Assembly (NCBI GenBank): GCA_022566535.1
Contig: JADFIR010000020.1
Coordinates: forward strand, 1-50,615
Direction of reading: 5' to 3'
From: Planctomycetota bacterium
Lineage (GTDB): Bacteria > Planctomycetota > Phycisphaerae > Phycisphaerales > SM1A02
DNA: 50,615 bases
Shown: positions 7,711 to 15,423 of the stretch, piece after piece
How the letters are laid out: every line of letters starts with the position of its first letter
How positions within the stretch are numbered: position 1 is the stretch's first letter
Program-made: the position numbers and the translations under genes
Notes under the pieces: generated by a model
Database searches by the model: none
What the model was told of the DNA's origin: nothing
The model's input: only the letters and a program-made list of their open reading frames with translations

Positions 7711-8418
7711 TTACGGGCACGGCCCCCAGTTGGCGAGCAGGGCGAGCAAATCGAGGATGCCGACGCTGCCATCGCCGTCGAAGTCCGGCGGGCCGCCGGG
7801 GTCGGTTCCCCACGCAGCCAGCAGCGCAAGCAGATCGAGGATGCCGACGCTGCCGTCGCCGTCGAGGTCCGCCGGGCAGCCGGTCTTGGAGATGATCTCG
7901 ATGGCATCAACGAAGAAGTTGGTGCGCATCGGGCCGGTGACGGTGCTATCGAAGCTCAGCAGGTGGCTGCGACCGTCAGCGAACGAGCTGATATCGACGG
8001 TGACCTCGGTCCAGGGGTGGAACGCGCCCATCTCCGACTCCAGCACGGTGAAGAGATCGATGCCGTCGAGCGACACGGTCAGGAAATCGACGCCGTTTCC
8101 GCTGGCGGCGGTGATGTCCAGCCAGAAAGTCAACGTTACGGTCCCGCTGGGGATCGTGACCTGCTGTGAGAGTGAGCCGATTTCCACGACCGTGGTACCT
8201 CCGAACCACGCCCACCAGTCGCCTTTGAAGGGCCCGCCGAAGAAGCTGCCGCACTGGGCCTGGTTGCAGATCGGTGACCCGAAATTCGTCGAGAACTCAT
8301 CCCAGAACGGGTTGGGTGTTCCGAGCTCGAACCCGCCGTCGGAGACGATCTGCGCCTGCGCCGTCACGTTGATCGACAGCCACAGCGCCGCGATGGTGAG
8401 GAGTATGGTTCTGTTCAT
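7711..8418 (-). CDS. Secreted protein with paired C-terminal dockerin/EF-hand-like repeats
   Basis: The protein has 235 residues. A signal peptide (MNRTILLTIAALWLSINVTA, then QAQ) is followed by a beta-rich domain of about 150 residues with GGFELGTPNPFW near its start, typical of carbohydrate-binding-like jelly-roll domains. The C terminus holds two near-identical calcium-loop repeats (ADLDGDGSVGILDLLALLAA and DFDGDGSVGILDLLALLANW), a dockerin-type tail common in secreted planctomycete proteins. I chose the ATG at 8416-8418 because AAGGAGG sits 8 nt upstream; the longer ATG at 8439 lies within or before that site. It is flanked by direct copies of repeat D. Confidence 0.75.
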   Translation of the reverse strand: MNRTILLTIAALWLSINVTAQAQIVSDGGFELGTPNPFWDEFSTNFGSPICNQAQCGSFFGGPFKGDWWAWFGGTTVVEIGSLSQQVTIPSGTVTLTFWLDITAASGNGVDFLTVSLDGIDLFTVLESEMGAFHPWTEVTVDISSFADGRSHLLSFDSTVTGPMRTNFFVDAIEIISKTGCPADLDGDGSVGILDLLALLAAWGTDPGGPPDFDGDGSVGILDLLALLANWGPCP

Positions 8419-8532
8419 GCGCGTGTCCTCCTTCTCCAAATAGAAAATGCTTGGCGCGCCCCATGCGGTCGGGGTCGGTGCCCCTGATAATAGACCGCGC
8501 CGGGGAGCGTGGTGTGGGGCGTCGGTCCGCGA

Positions 8533-8570
8533 CCACCGGTCGCGGCTTTACAGGGAGGGGCGGCCGGCGA
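8533..8570 (+). repeat. Short dispersed repeat D, copy 2
   Basis: CCACCGGTCGCGGCTTTACA, then GGGAG and GGCGGCCGGCG, match the copy at 7629 except for a few substitutions and a short gap. It sits upstream of the dockerin-tailed gene start and about 110 bp before the FmdB-like gene. Confidence 0.6.
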
Positions 8571-8645
8571 GGGAAGTGAGCGGGCTAAACGGCTGATCGC
8601 TGATGGCCGCGGCTATGATTGCGTGGGTTGACGAGGCGCGTTGCC

Positions 8646-8942
8646 ATGCCCACGTATGTCTATCAGGTGATCAACGACGACGGCTCGGAGGGCGAGACGT
8701 TCGAGGTCTCGCAGAAGATGGCCGATGAGCCGTTGACCAGGCATCCCGAGACGGGCCAACCCGTACGGCGGGTGATTCAGCCGCCGACCATTCCCGGCCG
8801 GTGGTCCGATCACGCCACCAAGCAGCTGCTGAGCAACAAGAATCTCGAGCGACTGGGGTTCACAAAATATGAGCGGGCCGGCGATGGTCGCTTCGAGAAG
8901 AAAGCCGGCGGTGGTCCGCGGACGCTGGGCGCGGACGAATAA
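8646..8942 (+). CDS. FmdB-like small protein lacking the zinc-ribbon cysteines
   Basis: The protein has 98 residues. The opening MPTYVYQV and the later HPETGQPVRRVIQPP follow the FmdB/CxxC regulatory-protein family (normally MPTYEYRCxxCG...). Both CxxC pairs are replaced (QVINDDGSEGETFEVSQKM), so no zinc can bind in the usual way. The C-terminal half with LLSNKNLERLGFTKYER and a Gly-rich tail is extended. The function is unknown even for the canonical family. I start at the ATG before PTYVY; an upstream in-frame start adds nine residues. It ends in a hairpin shared with the uvrC terminator. Confidence 0.65.
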   Translation: MPTYVYQVINDDGSEGETFEVSQKMADEPLTRHPETGQPVRRVIQPPTIPGRWSDHATKQLLSNKNLERLGFTKYERAGDGRFEKKAGGGPRTLGADE

Positions 8943-8970
8943 CTCAAAGGTCCGAACAGATGTACCTTCG

Positions 8971-8998
8971 CCTGACCACTGAAGTGACCAGGCCTCTT
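8971..8998 (+). terminator. Terminator-like hairpin, family E copy 1
   Basis: CCTGACCACT and AGTGACCAGG form an imperfect stem 28 bp past the FmdB-like stop, followed by CCTCTTGG. The 3' half AGTGACCAGGCCTCT recurs as AGTAACCAGGCCTCT after uvrC (14995). Confidence 0.5.
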
Positions 8999-9067
8999 GG
9001 GTGGTGGTTGCGCAACAATAGCCGGGGACATTGCGGCCCAGCAGGCGACCCGGCAGGCAGTTGGAGG

Positions 9068-9328
9068 TTACTGCACCGTCTTCTTGGGCATCTTGCAGCA
9101 GCCGGGCGAACCTTTGACCAGGCCGCACCCGCCGCAGCTGGCCTGACCCGGCCGGCAGCAGAGCGCTGACCCTTTGGTCTGGCCGCACATCTTGCACCAG
9201 CCCACGGCTCCGGGGGCCACAACGGCCTGGGCCGCGGCCTTGGGTGACGTTTCACAGCCGGCCTGAGCGAAACCGAACAGGGCCAGGCCCACGAGTAGCG
9301 CACAACATTTGAGCAATGATCGGTGCAT
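9068..9328 (-). CDS. Small cysteine-rich lipoprotein
   Basis: The protein has 86 residues. It starts MHRSLLKCCALLVGLALFGF and has a likely lipobox AQAGC, so Cys25 would be lipidated. The mature part has five short Cys clusters (WCKMCGQTKGSALCC, CGGCGLVKGSPGCC) resembling paired metal-binding knuckles, and ends in a Lys-rich tail. I chose the ATG at 9326-9328, preceded by GGAGGAG at suitable spacing; a longer frame upstream is implausible. Its role may be metal binding or redox at the envelope, but no named family is recognised. Confidence 0.65.
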   Translation of the reverse strand: MHRSLLKCCALLVGLALFGFAQAGCETSPKAAAQAVVAPGAVGWCKMCGQTKGSALCCRPGQASCGGCGLVKGSPGCCKMPKKTVQ

Positions 9329-9495
9329 CGAAAAGACTCCTCCACGAAGAAAGTGAATGCCGGATCGACCCGGCCGTTGGCGAAGCGACAACTATATACA
9401 CCCCAAAGGCCACCAGTGCCAGCGTTATTCCCGTGTTCCAAAGGAAAGATTCGTTGCGTCCGGTCGCCGACTGCGGTCCAGTACACTGGGCTGCC

Positions 9496-10158
9496 ATGGA
9501 CATGACCGACGAGCGTTGGCGTTACACCGGCGAATACTCGCGCGAGGTGTTCGGGCGCCAGGACGCCCACCTGGCCGGCTTGATGTCCGAGGCGGTGGCC
9601 GGTGGGCTGCCGGATATCGCCGTCAGTGCCGATGTCGGCCGGCTGCTGATGATCCTTACCTCGATGACACGGGGGAAACTGGCCATCGAGGTCGGGACCC
9701 TCGGCGGCTATTCGGCGATCTGGATTGCCCGCGGGTTGGCTGGAGACGGCCGGCTCATCACCATCGAGCGCGAGCCGCTTTACGCCGACTTCGCCCAGGC
9801 GCAGTTCGCCCGAGCCGGTGTGGCCGATCGCATCGAGGGGCGACGAGGGGCAGCGCTGGATATCCTGCCACAACTTGCAACCGAAATTGAGGCGGGATCA
9901 GTCGATGTCGTCTTTCTCGATGCGGACAAGACCGAGTACCCCGACTATTGGGCGATCGTTCGGCCGTTGATCGTGGCCGGCGGGCTGATTCTCGCCGACA
10001 ACGTCCTTGGCGCGGGATCATGGTGGATTGATAACGAGGATGATCCATCACGCATCGCCGCGGACCGTTTCAATCGGCTGGTGGCAAGCGATCCGGACTT
10101 CGAGGCCGTGGCGGCGCCGCTGCGCCAGGGCGTATTGATCGGTCGGCGGATGAAGTAG
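9496..10158 (+). CDS. Class I SAM-dependent O-methyltransferase (caffeoyl-CoA OMT type)
   Basis: The protein has 220 residues, matching the O-methyltransferase family 3. The SAM-binding motif is EVGTLGGYSAIWIARGL, the acidic strand LITIERE, then VFLDADKTEYPDYW (catalytic/metal-binding Asp and Lys region) and ILADNVLGAGSWW (Asp-Asn metal ligands). It methylates catechol-like hydroxyls using a divalent cation; the substrate cannot be deduced. I start at MDMTDERWRY, because the longer frame overlaps the divergent lipoprotein's start. It is convergent with tsf, with a bidirectional hairpin between them. Confidence 0.85.
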   Translation: MDMTDERWRYTGEYSREVFGRQDAHLAGLMSEAVAGGLPDIAVSADVGRLLMILTSMTRGKLAIEVGTLGGYSAIWIARGLAGDGRLITIEREPLYADFAQAQFARAGVADRIEGRRGAALDILPQLATEIEAGSVDVVFLDADKTEYPDYWAIVRPLIVAGGLILADNVLGAGSWWIDNEDDPSRIAADRFNRLVASDPDFEAVAAPLRQGVLIGRRMK

Positions 10159-10196
10159 CGTTCTGCATTCGGCGCGCATCATCTGTGCCCAGAGAT

Positions 10197-10220
10197 GCCC
10201 ACGGATTGGAATCCGTGGGC
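10197..10220. terminator. Bidirectional terminator between the O-methyltransferase gene and tsf
   Basis: A perfect 10-bp stem GCCCACGGAT/ATCCGTGGGC with a TGGA loop is followed by TTTGG on the plus strand. It sits in the 96-bp gap between two convergent genes and can serve both. Confidence 0.65.
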
Positions 10221-10254
10221 TTTGGCGGGATTCGCGTTATTTGTCGCTGTTGTC

Positions 10255-11067
10255 CTACTCGGCGCCGACGGTGTAGCGGACAAAGCGGGTGATGGTGACG
10301 CCGGGCGGCAGCAGTTGCTTGATGGTCTTGGTGTCGTCGCGGACGTACTTCTGGTTGAGCAGGGTGTTGTCCTGAAGGTACTTTCGAACCTTGCCGTCGG
10401 CGATCTTCTGTACGATCTCGGGCGGCTTGCCGGCGTCGGCGGCCTCCTGCATGGCATCGTTGCGGATCTGGGCGAGGGTTTCGGCGGGTACATCCTGCTC
10501 GCTGACGCCGATCGGCGCGGGAACGTGGGCGACGATGTGCTGGCAAACTCCCGTGAGCAACTGCTCATCCGCGGCGCCGTCGATCTGCACGAGCGCCGCC
10601 CGCTTGCCATCGTGGTGGACGTATTGGCCGAAGCTGCCTCCTTGGAGCTTCTTGCCCCGGGCAATGACCAGGTTCTCTCGGGTCGTCAAGCGAACGTCAT
10701 CGACGCGGGCGGTCATGGCGGTATCGGGTTGGATCGGGCCGGCCGGTTGGGCCAGGGCCATCGTGGCGAGATCGTCGGTCATGGCTCGAAACGATTCGTT
10801 GCGGGCCGTGAAGTCGGTCTCGCTACGAATCTCGATGATCGCGGCGTCGGATCCTTTGATTGCGACGGCGATGCGGCCCTCACCGGTGGCCCGCTCACTG
10901 CGCTGCTGCAACTTGCCTTTGAGCTCTTTGCGCAGCCATTGCTCCGCAGTGGTCATGTCGCCGCCGCATTCACTCAGGGCTCGCTTGCAGTCCATCATGC
11001 CCAGGCCGGTTTTCTGCCTCAAGGACATGACATCCTTGGCGGTGAAGCTCACTTCGGTCGTCTCCAT
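10255..11067 (-). CDS. tsf: Translation elongation factor Ts
   Basis: The protein has 270 residues and is the guanine-nucleotide exchange factor for EF-Tu. The N-terminal UBA-like domain carries VMSLRQKTGLGMMDCKRAL. The core signature SETDFTARNESF corresponds to the TDFVAKN motif that contacts EF-Tu. The C-terminal domain ends TRFVRYTVGAE. I start at METTEVSFTAKDV; an in-frame upstream ATG adds 20 residues without homology. It lies downstream of rpsB on the same strand with a 145-bp gap, the usual rpsB-tsf order. The rpsB-tsf transcript probably ends at the hairpin at 10197. Confidence 0.95.
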   Translation of the reverse strand: METTEVSFTAKDVMSLRQKTGLGMMDCKRALSECGGDMTTAEQWLRKELKGKLQQRSERATGEGRIAVAIKGSDAAIIEIRSETDFTARNESFRAMTDDLATMALAQPAGPIQPDTAMTARVDDVRLTTRENLVIARGKKLQGGSFGQYVHHDGKRAALVQIDGAADEQLLTGVCQHIVAHVPAPIGVSEQDVPAETLAQIRNDAMQEAADAGKPPEIVQKIADGKVRKYLQDNTLLNQKYVRDDTKTIKQLLPPGVTITRFVRYTVGAE

Positions 11068-11212
11068 GAGAACAGTCCTTTGGTGCTTGATTCGTTTCGA
11101 GAAGCTCGCGGCGAGCGAGCGATTCACGAGAGACCAGCGGCTGTACCCGATACGTTGCGTTTGGGCTCATGCCATCGATTGTGGGCGATCATACCGGCCG
11201 AAGCAAAGATGC

Positions 11213-12064
11213 TCATGGCCCGACGGGGTCGGCGGTTGACGCAACGGTCGAAGTCGATCCCCGTTGGACAGCCGGGGCGGGTGCAGATTGGTCGGTGTCA
11301 GCAGCAGGGAACATGGCTCGGGCGGATCGGCGTTTGGTGCCGGCAGAGGTCTCTTGCTCCGGCGGCGCCTCCGGCTTGGTCGCTCGACCCGCTTTACCCT
11401 GGGTGACCGCTTGGCAAAGCTCCCGCATGATCACATCGATCGACCGCATGGAATCATCATTGCCGGGGATGGGTATATCAACAAGGTCTGGATCACCATC
11501 CGTGTCGATCAAGGCAACGGTGGGGATGTTCAGAATCCGTGCTTCGCGCAGAGCGTTGATCTCGCGCTTCACGTCGATGACCACCAGGCACCCCGGGTTC
11601 TTGGCCATGTGGCGGATTCCCTGGAGATTCCGGGTGATCTTGCGCTGTTCGCGCTGCAACTGGGACGCCATCTTCTTTGAGTAGTTTTCGATCTCGCCGG
11701 ATTCCACCAGCTCTTCGAGCTCCACAAGCCGCTTGAGGCGCTCGCGGATTGTTCGGCTATTGGTCAGGGTTCCGCCGAGCCAGCGCTCGGTGACATAGGG
11801 CATGCTGACGTCGGCAGTGTATTTCTCAACCGCCGCCCGAGCCTGCCGCTTGGTACCCACGAAGCAGACGTCCTTTCCCTCGAACACGACCTGCTGTATG
11901 AACTTCTTGGCCAGCAGCAGGCCTCGAACGGTCTGCCTGATGTCCATGATGTGAATCTTGTTCCGTACGCCGAAGATGTACTTGCCCATCTTCGGGTTCC
12001 AGGAGCTGCAGCGTTGGCCGAAGTGAATGCCGGACTCGATGAGATCCTTGACCAATGAGGCCAT
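11213..12064 (-). CDS. rpsB: 30S ribosomal protein S2
   Basis: The protein has 283 residues. Family signatures are LIESGIHFGQRCSSWNPKM near the N terminus, FVGTKRQARAAV, RWLGGTLTNSRTI and the conserved VVIDVKREINALREARILNI, then PTVALIDTDGDPDLVDIPIP. About 55 residues beyond SIDVIMRELCQAV form a low-complexity Pro/Ala/Thr/Ser tail, longer than the E. coli protein and common in high-GC planctomycetes. It is the first gene of the rpsB-tsf pair. Confidence 0.95.
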   Translation of the reverse strand: MASLVKDLIESGIHFGQRCSSWNPKMGKYIFGVRNKIHIMDIRQTVRGLLLAKKFIQQVVFEGKDVCFVGTKRQARAAVEKYTADVSMPYVTERWLGGTLTNSRTIRERLKRLVELEELVESGEIENYSKKMASQLQREQRKITRNLQGIRHMAKNPGCLVVIDVKREINALREARILNIPTVALIDTDGDPDLVDIPIPGNDDSMRSIDVIMRELCQAVTQGKAGRATKPEAPPEQETSAGTKRRSARAMFPAADTDQSAPAPAVQRGSTSTVASTADPVGP

Positions 12065-12174
12065 GAACGGAATGTCTCCTATGCGAGGCGCGTCACACTC
12101 GCGGCGAAAGCAACGGCGGGAGTGTAGCCGCGGGACAGTGCTTGTTCAACCGGACTCGCGGCCAAGGCCGCCGA

Positions 12175-13494
12175 TCACGTCTCGGCGCGGGCCGGGGCGC
12201 GCATCAGCCTCAGCTCGCCCGCGACGATCGTGGCCACCGCCCTACCTTGGACGTTCCAGCCGGTAAAGGGGCAGTTCTTTCCCCGTGAAGCGAACTCGCC
12301 GGGGTCGATGGTCCAGGGAAGTTGAGGATCGATGACCGTCACATCCGCCGGCCCGCCCACGGCAAGCGCCCCAAGCCCCATACGGTCCAGGCCCAGGAGT
12401 CTGGCCGGGTTGATGGTCATCATGGCCAGCATCGCCGGCCAGTCGATCACCCCGCGTCCATCGGGACCGCCGATCAACGCCTTGATATAAAGAGGAAGGG
12501 CGCAATCGAGGCCGACGATGCCGAAGGCGGCGTCCGCGAAGTCAACTTGCTTGCGATGCAGCGGGTGCGGCGCGTGATCGGTAGCGAGAATGGTGATCGT
12601 GCCGTCGGCAACGCCGGCCTTGAGGTGATCAATGTCGCTTGTGGTGCGCAAGGGCGGGTTCACCTTCGCCATCGTGTTGTAGCCGTCGCAGAGGTCTTCG
12701 GTGAGCAGCAGATGGTGGGGGGTCACCTCGGCGGTGACGGGTTGGCCTTCGGCGCGGGCCCGGCGGATGATCTCCACCGAATCGCCGCTGGAAAGATGCT
12801 GCGCGTGATATCGGCAGCCGATCGAGCGGTTCAGCCGAATGTCGCGCTCGATGATGATCTCCTCGGCGACCCCCGGCCAACCGGTAAGACCGAGCTTGGC
12901 GGCCAGCGGCCCCGCGTTCATGTCCGCGTGCTGCGTCAGCGTCGGCTCCTGGCAGTGTTGCATGAAGCACCGGCCAGCGGCGTGGACGGTGCGAAGGACT
13001 TTGTCCATCAGGCCGGCGTCGGCGACGCAATGACCATCGTCGGTGAAGGCGACGGCCCCGGCCTTGGCCATGCCCGCAATCGCCGCCAACTGCTCGCCCC
13101 GACGATCTTTCGTGGCACAGCCGGCCACGAACAGCCGCGCACCTTGGGCCCGCTCGCCCTTGCTTCGCAGCAACTCCACGAGTGGGGCGCTGTCGATCGG
13201 CGGCTGCGTGTTGGGCATGCAGCAGATGGTCGTGAACCCGCCGTTGATCGCGGCGGCGCAACCGCTGTGGATCGTCTCTTCGTGGTCCGGATGAGGCTCC
13301 CGCAAATGCACATGCACGTCGATCAGCCCCGGGGCGACGATGCATCCTTCGGCATCGATCCGTTGCACGTCGCGGCCGGGCGATACCCGGTCAATCTCGA
13401 TGACGACATCATCGGAGATGACCACGTCCGCCGTCTGGTCGAAGCCACTGGTGGGATCGATGACCCGCCCGCCATGGATGAGAAGTTGACTCAT
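12175..13494 (-). CDS. pyrC: Dihydroorotase
   Basis: The protein has 439 residues and is a class I (PyrC/AllB type) amidohydrolase that forms dihydroorotate in pyrimidine synthesis. The zinc-binding strand-1 motif DVHVHLREP lies at 59-67 (His61, His63). Later elements are GFTTICCMPNTQPP, QHCQEP (His), YHAQHLSS (His) and ILATDHAPH with the catalytic Asp. The start MSQLLIHGGRVIDP is chosen because the upstream extension is a translation of the REP-like repeat. It is divergent from uvrC across a 114-bp gap that contains REP copy 3. An allantoinase or hydantoinase is less likely. Confidence 0.9.
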   Translation of the reverse strand: MSQLLIHGGRVIDPTSGFDQTADVVISDDVVIEIDRVSPGRDVQRIDAEGCIVAPGLIDVHVHLREPHPDHEETIHSGCAAAINGGFTTICCMPNTQPPIDSAPLVELLRSKGERAQGARLFVAGCATKDRRGEQLAAIAGMAKAGAVAFTDDGHCVADAGLMDKVLRTVHAAGRCFMQHCQEPTLTQHADMNAGPLAAKLGLTGWPGVAEEIIIERDIRLNRSIGCRYHAQHLSSGDSVEIIRRARAEGQPVTAEVTPHHLLLTEDLCDGYNTMAKVNPPLRTTSDIDHLKAGVADGTITILATDHAPHPLHRKQVDFADAAFGIVGLDCALPLYIKALIGGPDGRGVIDWPAMLAMMTINPARLLGLDRMGLGALAVGGPADVTVIDPQLPWTIDPGEFASRGKNCPFTGWNVQGRAVATIVAGELRLMRAPARAET

Positions 13495-13524
13495 GGCGCG
13501 AATAGTGTAGCGGCCGTTGGGGAT

Positions 13525-13578
13525 TAGCCGGGACGCTACGCGTCCCGGCACCGGCGGGCGTAGCCCGCTGGCTATCCG
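13525..13578 (+). repeat. REP-like double-hairpin repeat, copy 3
   Basis: The first hairpin CCGGGACGC/GCGTCCCGG is intact. The second has one change (CCGCTGG in place of CCGCCGG). It occupies most of the divergent pyrC-uvrC intergenic region, so here it sits at two 5' ends and is unlikely to be only a terminator. Confidence 0.88.
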
Positions 13579-13608
13579 TAGTCGCATCCGAACCTAGAAT
13601 CCGCAGCG

Positions 13609-14970
13609 ATGAGCACCACGGCCGAATCGCGTGAGCATCAGCTCCAGAGGCTGGCTGAGAAAGCCAGGGGCTTGCCCAAGACGCCGGGCGTTTATCTGCT
13701 GAAGGACGCGGGCGGGGCGGTGGTTTACGTGGGCAAGGCCGGGTCGCTGCGCAGCCGCGTGGGCTCCTACTTTGTGCCTTCGGTCGATCTGGGCCCTAAG
13801 AAGCAGCCGATGCTCGATCTCGTTGACGACTTCGACGTGATCGAATGCGAAGGCGAGTGGGAAGCGCTGCTCATGGAGGCTCGGCTGATCAAGGATATCC
13901 GGCCGAGGTTCAACTCGATGCTGACCGACGACAAGACGTTTCCTTATCTGGCGATCACGATGCGGGATGACTTCCCGGGGGTGTACATCACGCGCACGCC
14001 GGCTGAGCCGCAGTTCAAGGGCGCAAAGATCTATGGGCCGTTTACATCCGTGTATGCGCTCCGCGAGGCGGTTCAACTGCTCCAGCGGGTGTTCAAGTAC
14101 CGTACTTGCACGTTGGACATCGCCGAGGGCGACCCGAAGAATGAGCACTTTCGCCCCTGCCTGCTGCATCCGATCGGCCAGTGCACCGCCCCGTGCGCGA
14201 ACAGGATCTCCAGGGACGACTATCGCCGCGACATCGAGCGGTTTGTGCGATTTATCGCCTCCAAGCGCAGCGTGATGATCCGCGAGCTTCGCCACGAAAT
14301 GGAACAGGCAGCCGAGTCGTTGGAATACGAAAGGGCGGCGACACTGCGTGACCAGATTCGGGCGATCGAGAAACTCGACGACCGAGAGAAGCGGCGCAAG
14401 AGTCACCAATACGATTGGCAGCCGGAGGTCACGACGTTTGCAGTCGATCCCTCGGCCGGGTTGCAGTCGCTGCAACGGATGTTGGGCATTGACAATCCCA
14501 TTCGCTGCATGGACGCGATCGACATCGCGCATTTAGCCGGGGGCGAGACGGTGGGGTCGAAGGTGTGTTTCATCGACGGCCGGCCGTTCAAGGACGGCTA
14601 CCGGCGATACCGTGTTCGTACAGCAGGCAACGACGACTACGCGGCGATTCGGGAAGTGGTCACTCGGCGGTACCGCGAAGCGGGTGAACGAGCTGAGTTA
14701 TACCCCGATGTGATCCTGATCGACGGCGGTCTGGGGCAGTTGCATGCGGCGCTGGAGGCGTTTGAGCAACTCCAGGCCAAGCCGCCGATGGTCATTAGCC
14801 TGGCTAAGAAGGAAGAGTTGATCTACGTGCAGAAGAGGAGCAACCCGATCAAGCTTGGGCGCGAGAACCCGGGGTTGAAGCTGTGCCAAGCCATGCGTGA
14901 CGAAGCGCATCGCTTCGCGCAGCATTACCACCACATCCTGCGGCGCAAGAGTGTGTTGGAGGAGGATTGA
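13609..14970 (+). CDS. uvrC: UvrC-type excinuclease subunit without C-terminal HhH domain
   Basis: The protein has 453 residues against about 600 for standard UvrC. It makes the dual incisions in nucleotide excision repair with UvrAB. The N-terminal GIY-YIG nuclease is visible (PGVYLLKDAGGAVVYVGKAG and SLRSRVGSYF). A Cys cluster follows (CTLDI ... CLLHPIGQCTAPC), then a UVR helical hairpin (ESLEYERAATLRDQI). The RNase-H-like second nuclease domain includes IRCMDAIDIAHLAG and DVILIDGGLGQLHAA. The protein ends shortly after RFAQHYHHILRR, without the helix-hairpin-helix tandem. It may be a shortened housekeeping UvrC or a paralogue. A strong hairpin follows. Confidence 0.85.
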   Translation: MSTTAESREHQLQRLAEKARGLPKTPGVYLLKDAGGAVVYVGKAGSLRSRVGSYFVPSVDLGPKKQPMLDLVDDFDVIECEGEWEALLMEARLIKDIRPRFNSMLTDDKTFPYLAITMRDDFPGVYITRTPAEPQFKGAKIYGPFTSVYALREAVQLLQRVFKYRTCTLDIAEGDPKNEHFRPCLLHPIGQCTAPCANRISRDDYRRDIERFVRFIASKRSVMIRELRHEMEQAAESLEYERAATLRDQIRAIEKLDDREKRRKSHQYDWQPEVTTFAVDPSAGLQSLQRMLGIDNPIRCMDAIDIAHLAGGETVGSKVCFIDGRPFKDGYRRYRVRTAGNDDYAAIREVVTRRYREAGERAELYPDVILIDGGLGQLHAALEAFEQLQAKPPMVISLAKKEELIYVQKRSNPIKLGRENPGLKLCQAMRDEAHRFAQHYHHILRRKSVLEED

Positions 14971-14978
14971 TCGCCCCC

Positions 14979-15008
14979 GAGGCCTGGTCACTCAAGTAAC
15001 CAGGCCTC
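14979..15008 (+). terminator. Terminator hairpin after uvrC, family E copy 2
   Basis: A perfect 10-bp stem GAGGCCTGGT/ACCAGGCCTC with a 10-nt loop lies 8 bp past the uvrC stop, followed by TCGTACAATTCTTATT. The 3' arm is shared with the hairpin after the FmdB-like gene. Confidence 0.65.
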
Positions 15009-15030
15009 TCGTACAATTCTTATTCCACTT

Positions 15031-15393
15031 ATGAGCCACCTCCGCATCGAGCAAGCCGGCGCTGATGTGCTCATCTGGATCAAGGCGGTTCCGGGCGCAT
15101 CGCGCGATGAGATCGCAGGGGTCGTCGGCGATCGACTCAAAGTCCGCACCACCGCACCGCCGGAAGCGGGCAAGGCGAACAAAGCGATCTGCAAGCTCAT
15201 CGCTGACGCCCTCCGCGTGAAGTCGAATGATGTAACGATTGCACATGGTCAAGCGCGGCAGGGAAAGGTCTTGCGCGTGCGGGCGCACCGCGCAGCTCAC
15301 GTGCGGGTGCGCCTCACCGTGGCCGGTTCGCCCCGGGTCAATCAGCCGAGGCCTCCCCGCCGGAATCCGCGTGACGGCTCGCGGCCCTCTTGA
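15031..15393 (+). CDS. DUF167/YggU family protein
   Basis: The protein has 120 residues. The pattern VLIWIKAVPGASRDEIAGVV, then LKVRTTAPPEAGKANKAICK and LIADALRVKSNDVTIAHGQ follows the DUF167 (YggU) family of small alpha/beta proteins of unknown function, with the conserved APPExGKAN loop. The last 30 residues are a basic Pro/Arg tail beyond the usual domain. It sits just after the uvrC terminator and ends at the left border of the island. Confidence 0.85.
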   Translation: MSHLRIEQAGADVLIWIKAVPGASRDEIAGVVGDRLKVRTTAPPEAGKANKAICKLIADALRVKSNDVTIAHGQARQGKVLRVRAHRAAHVRVRLTVAGSPRVNQPRPPRRNPRDGSRPS

Positions 15394-15423
15394 CCGCCCT
15401 GCCGCCGGGGGGTACGCTACGGC

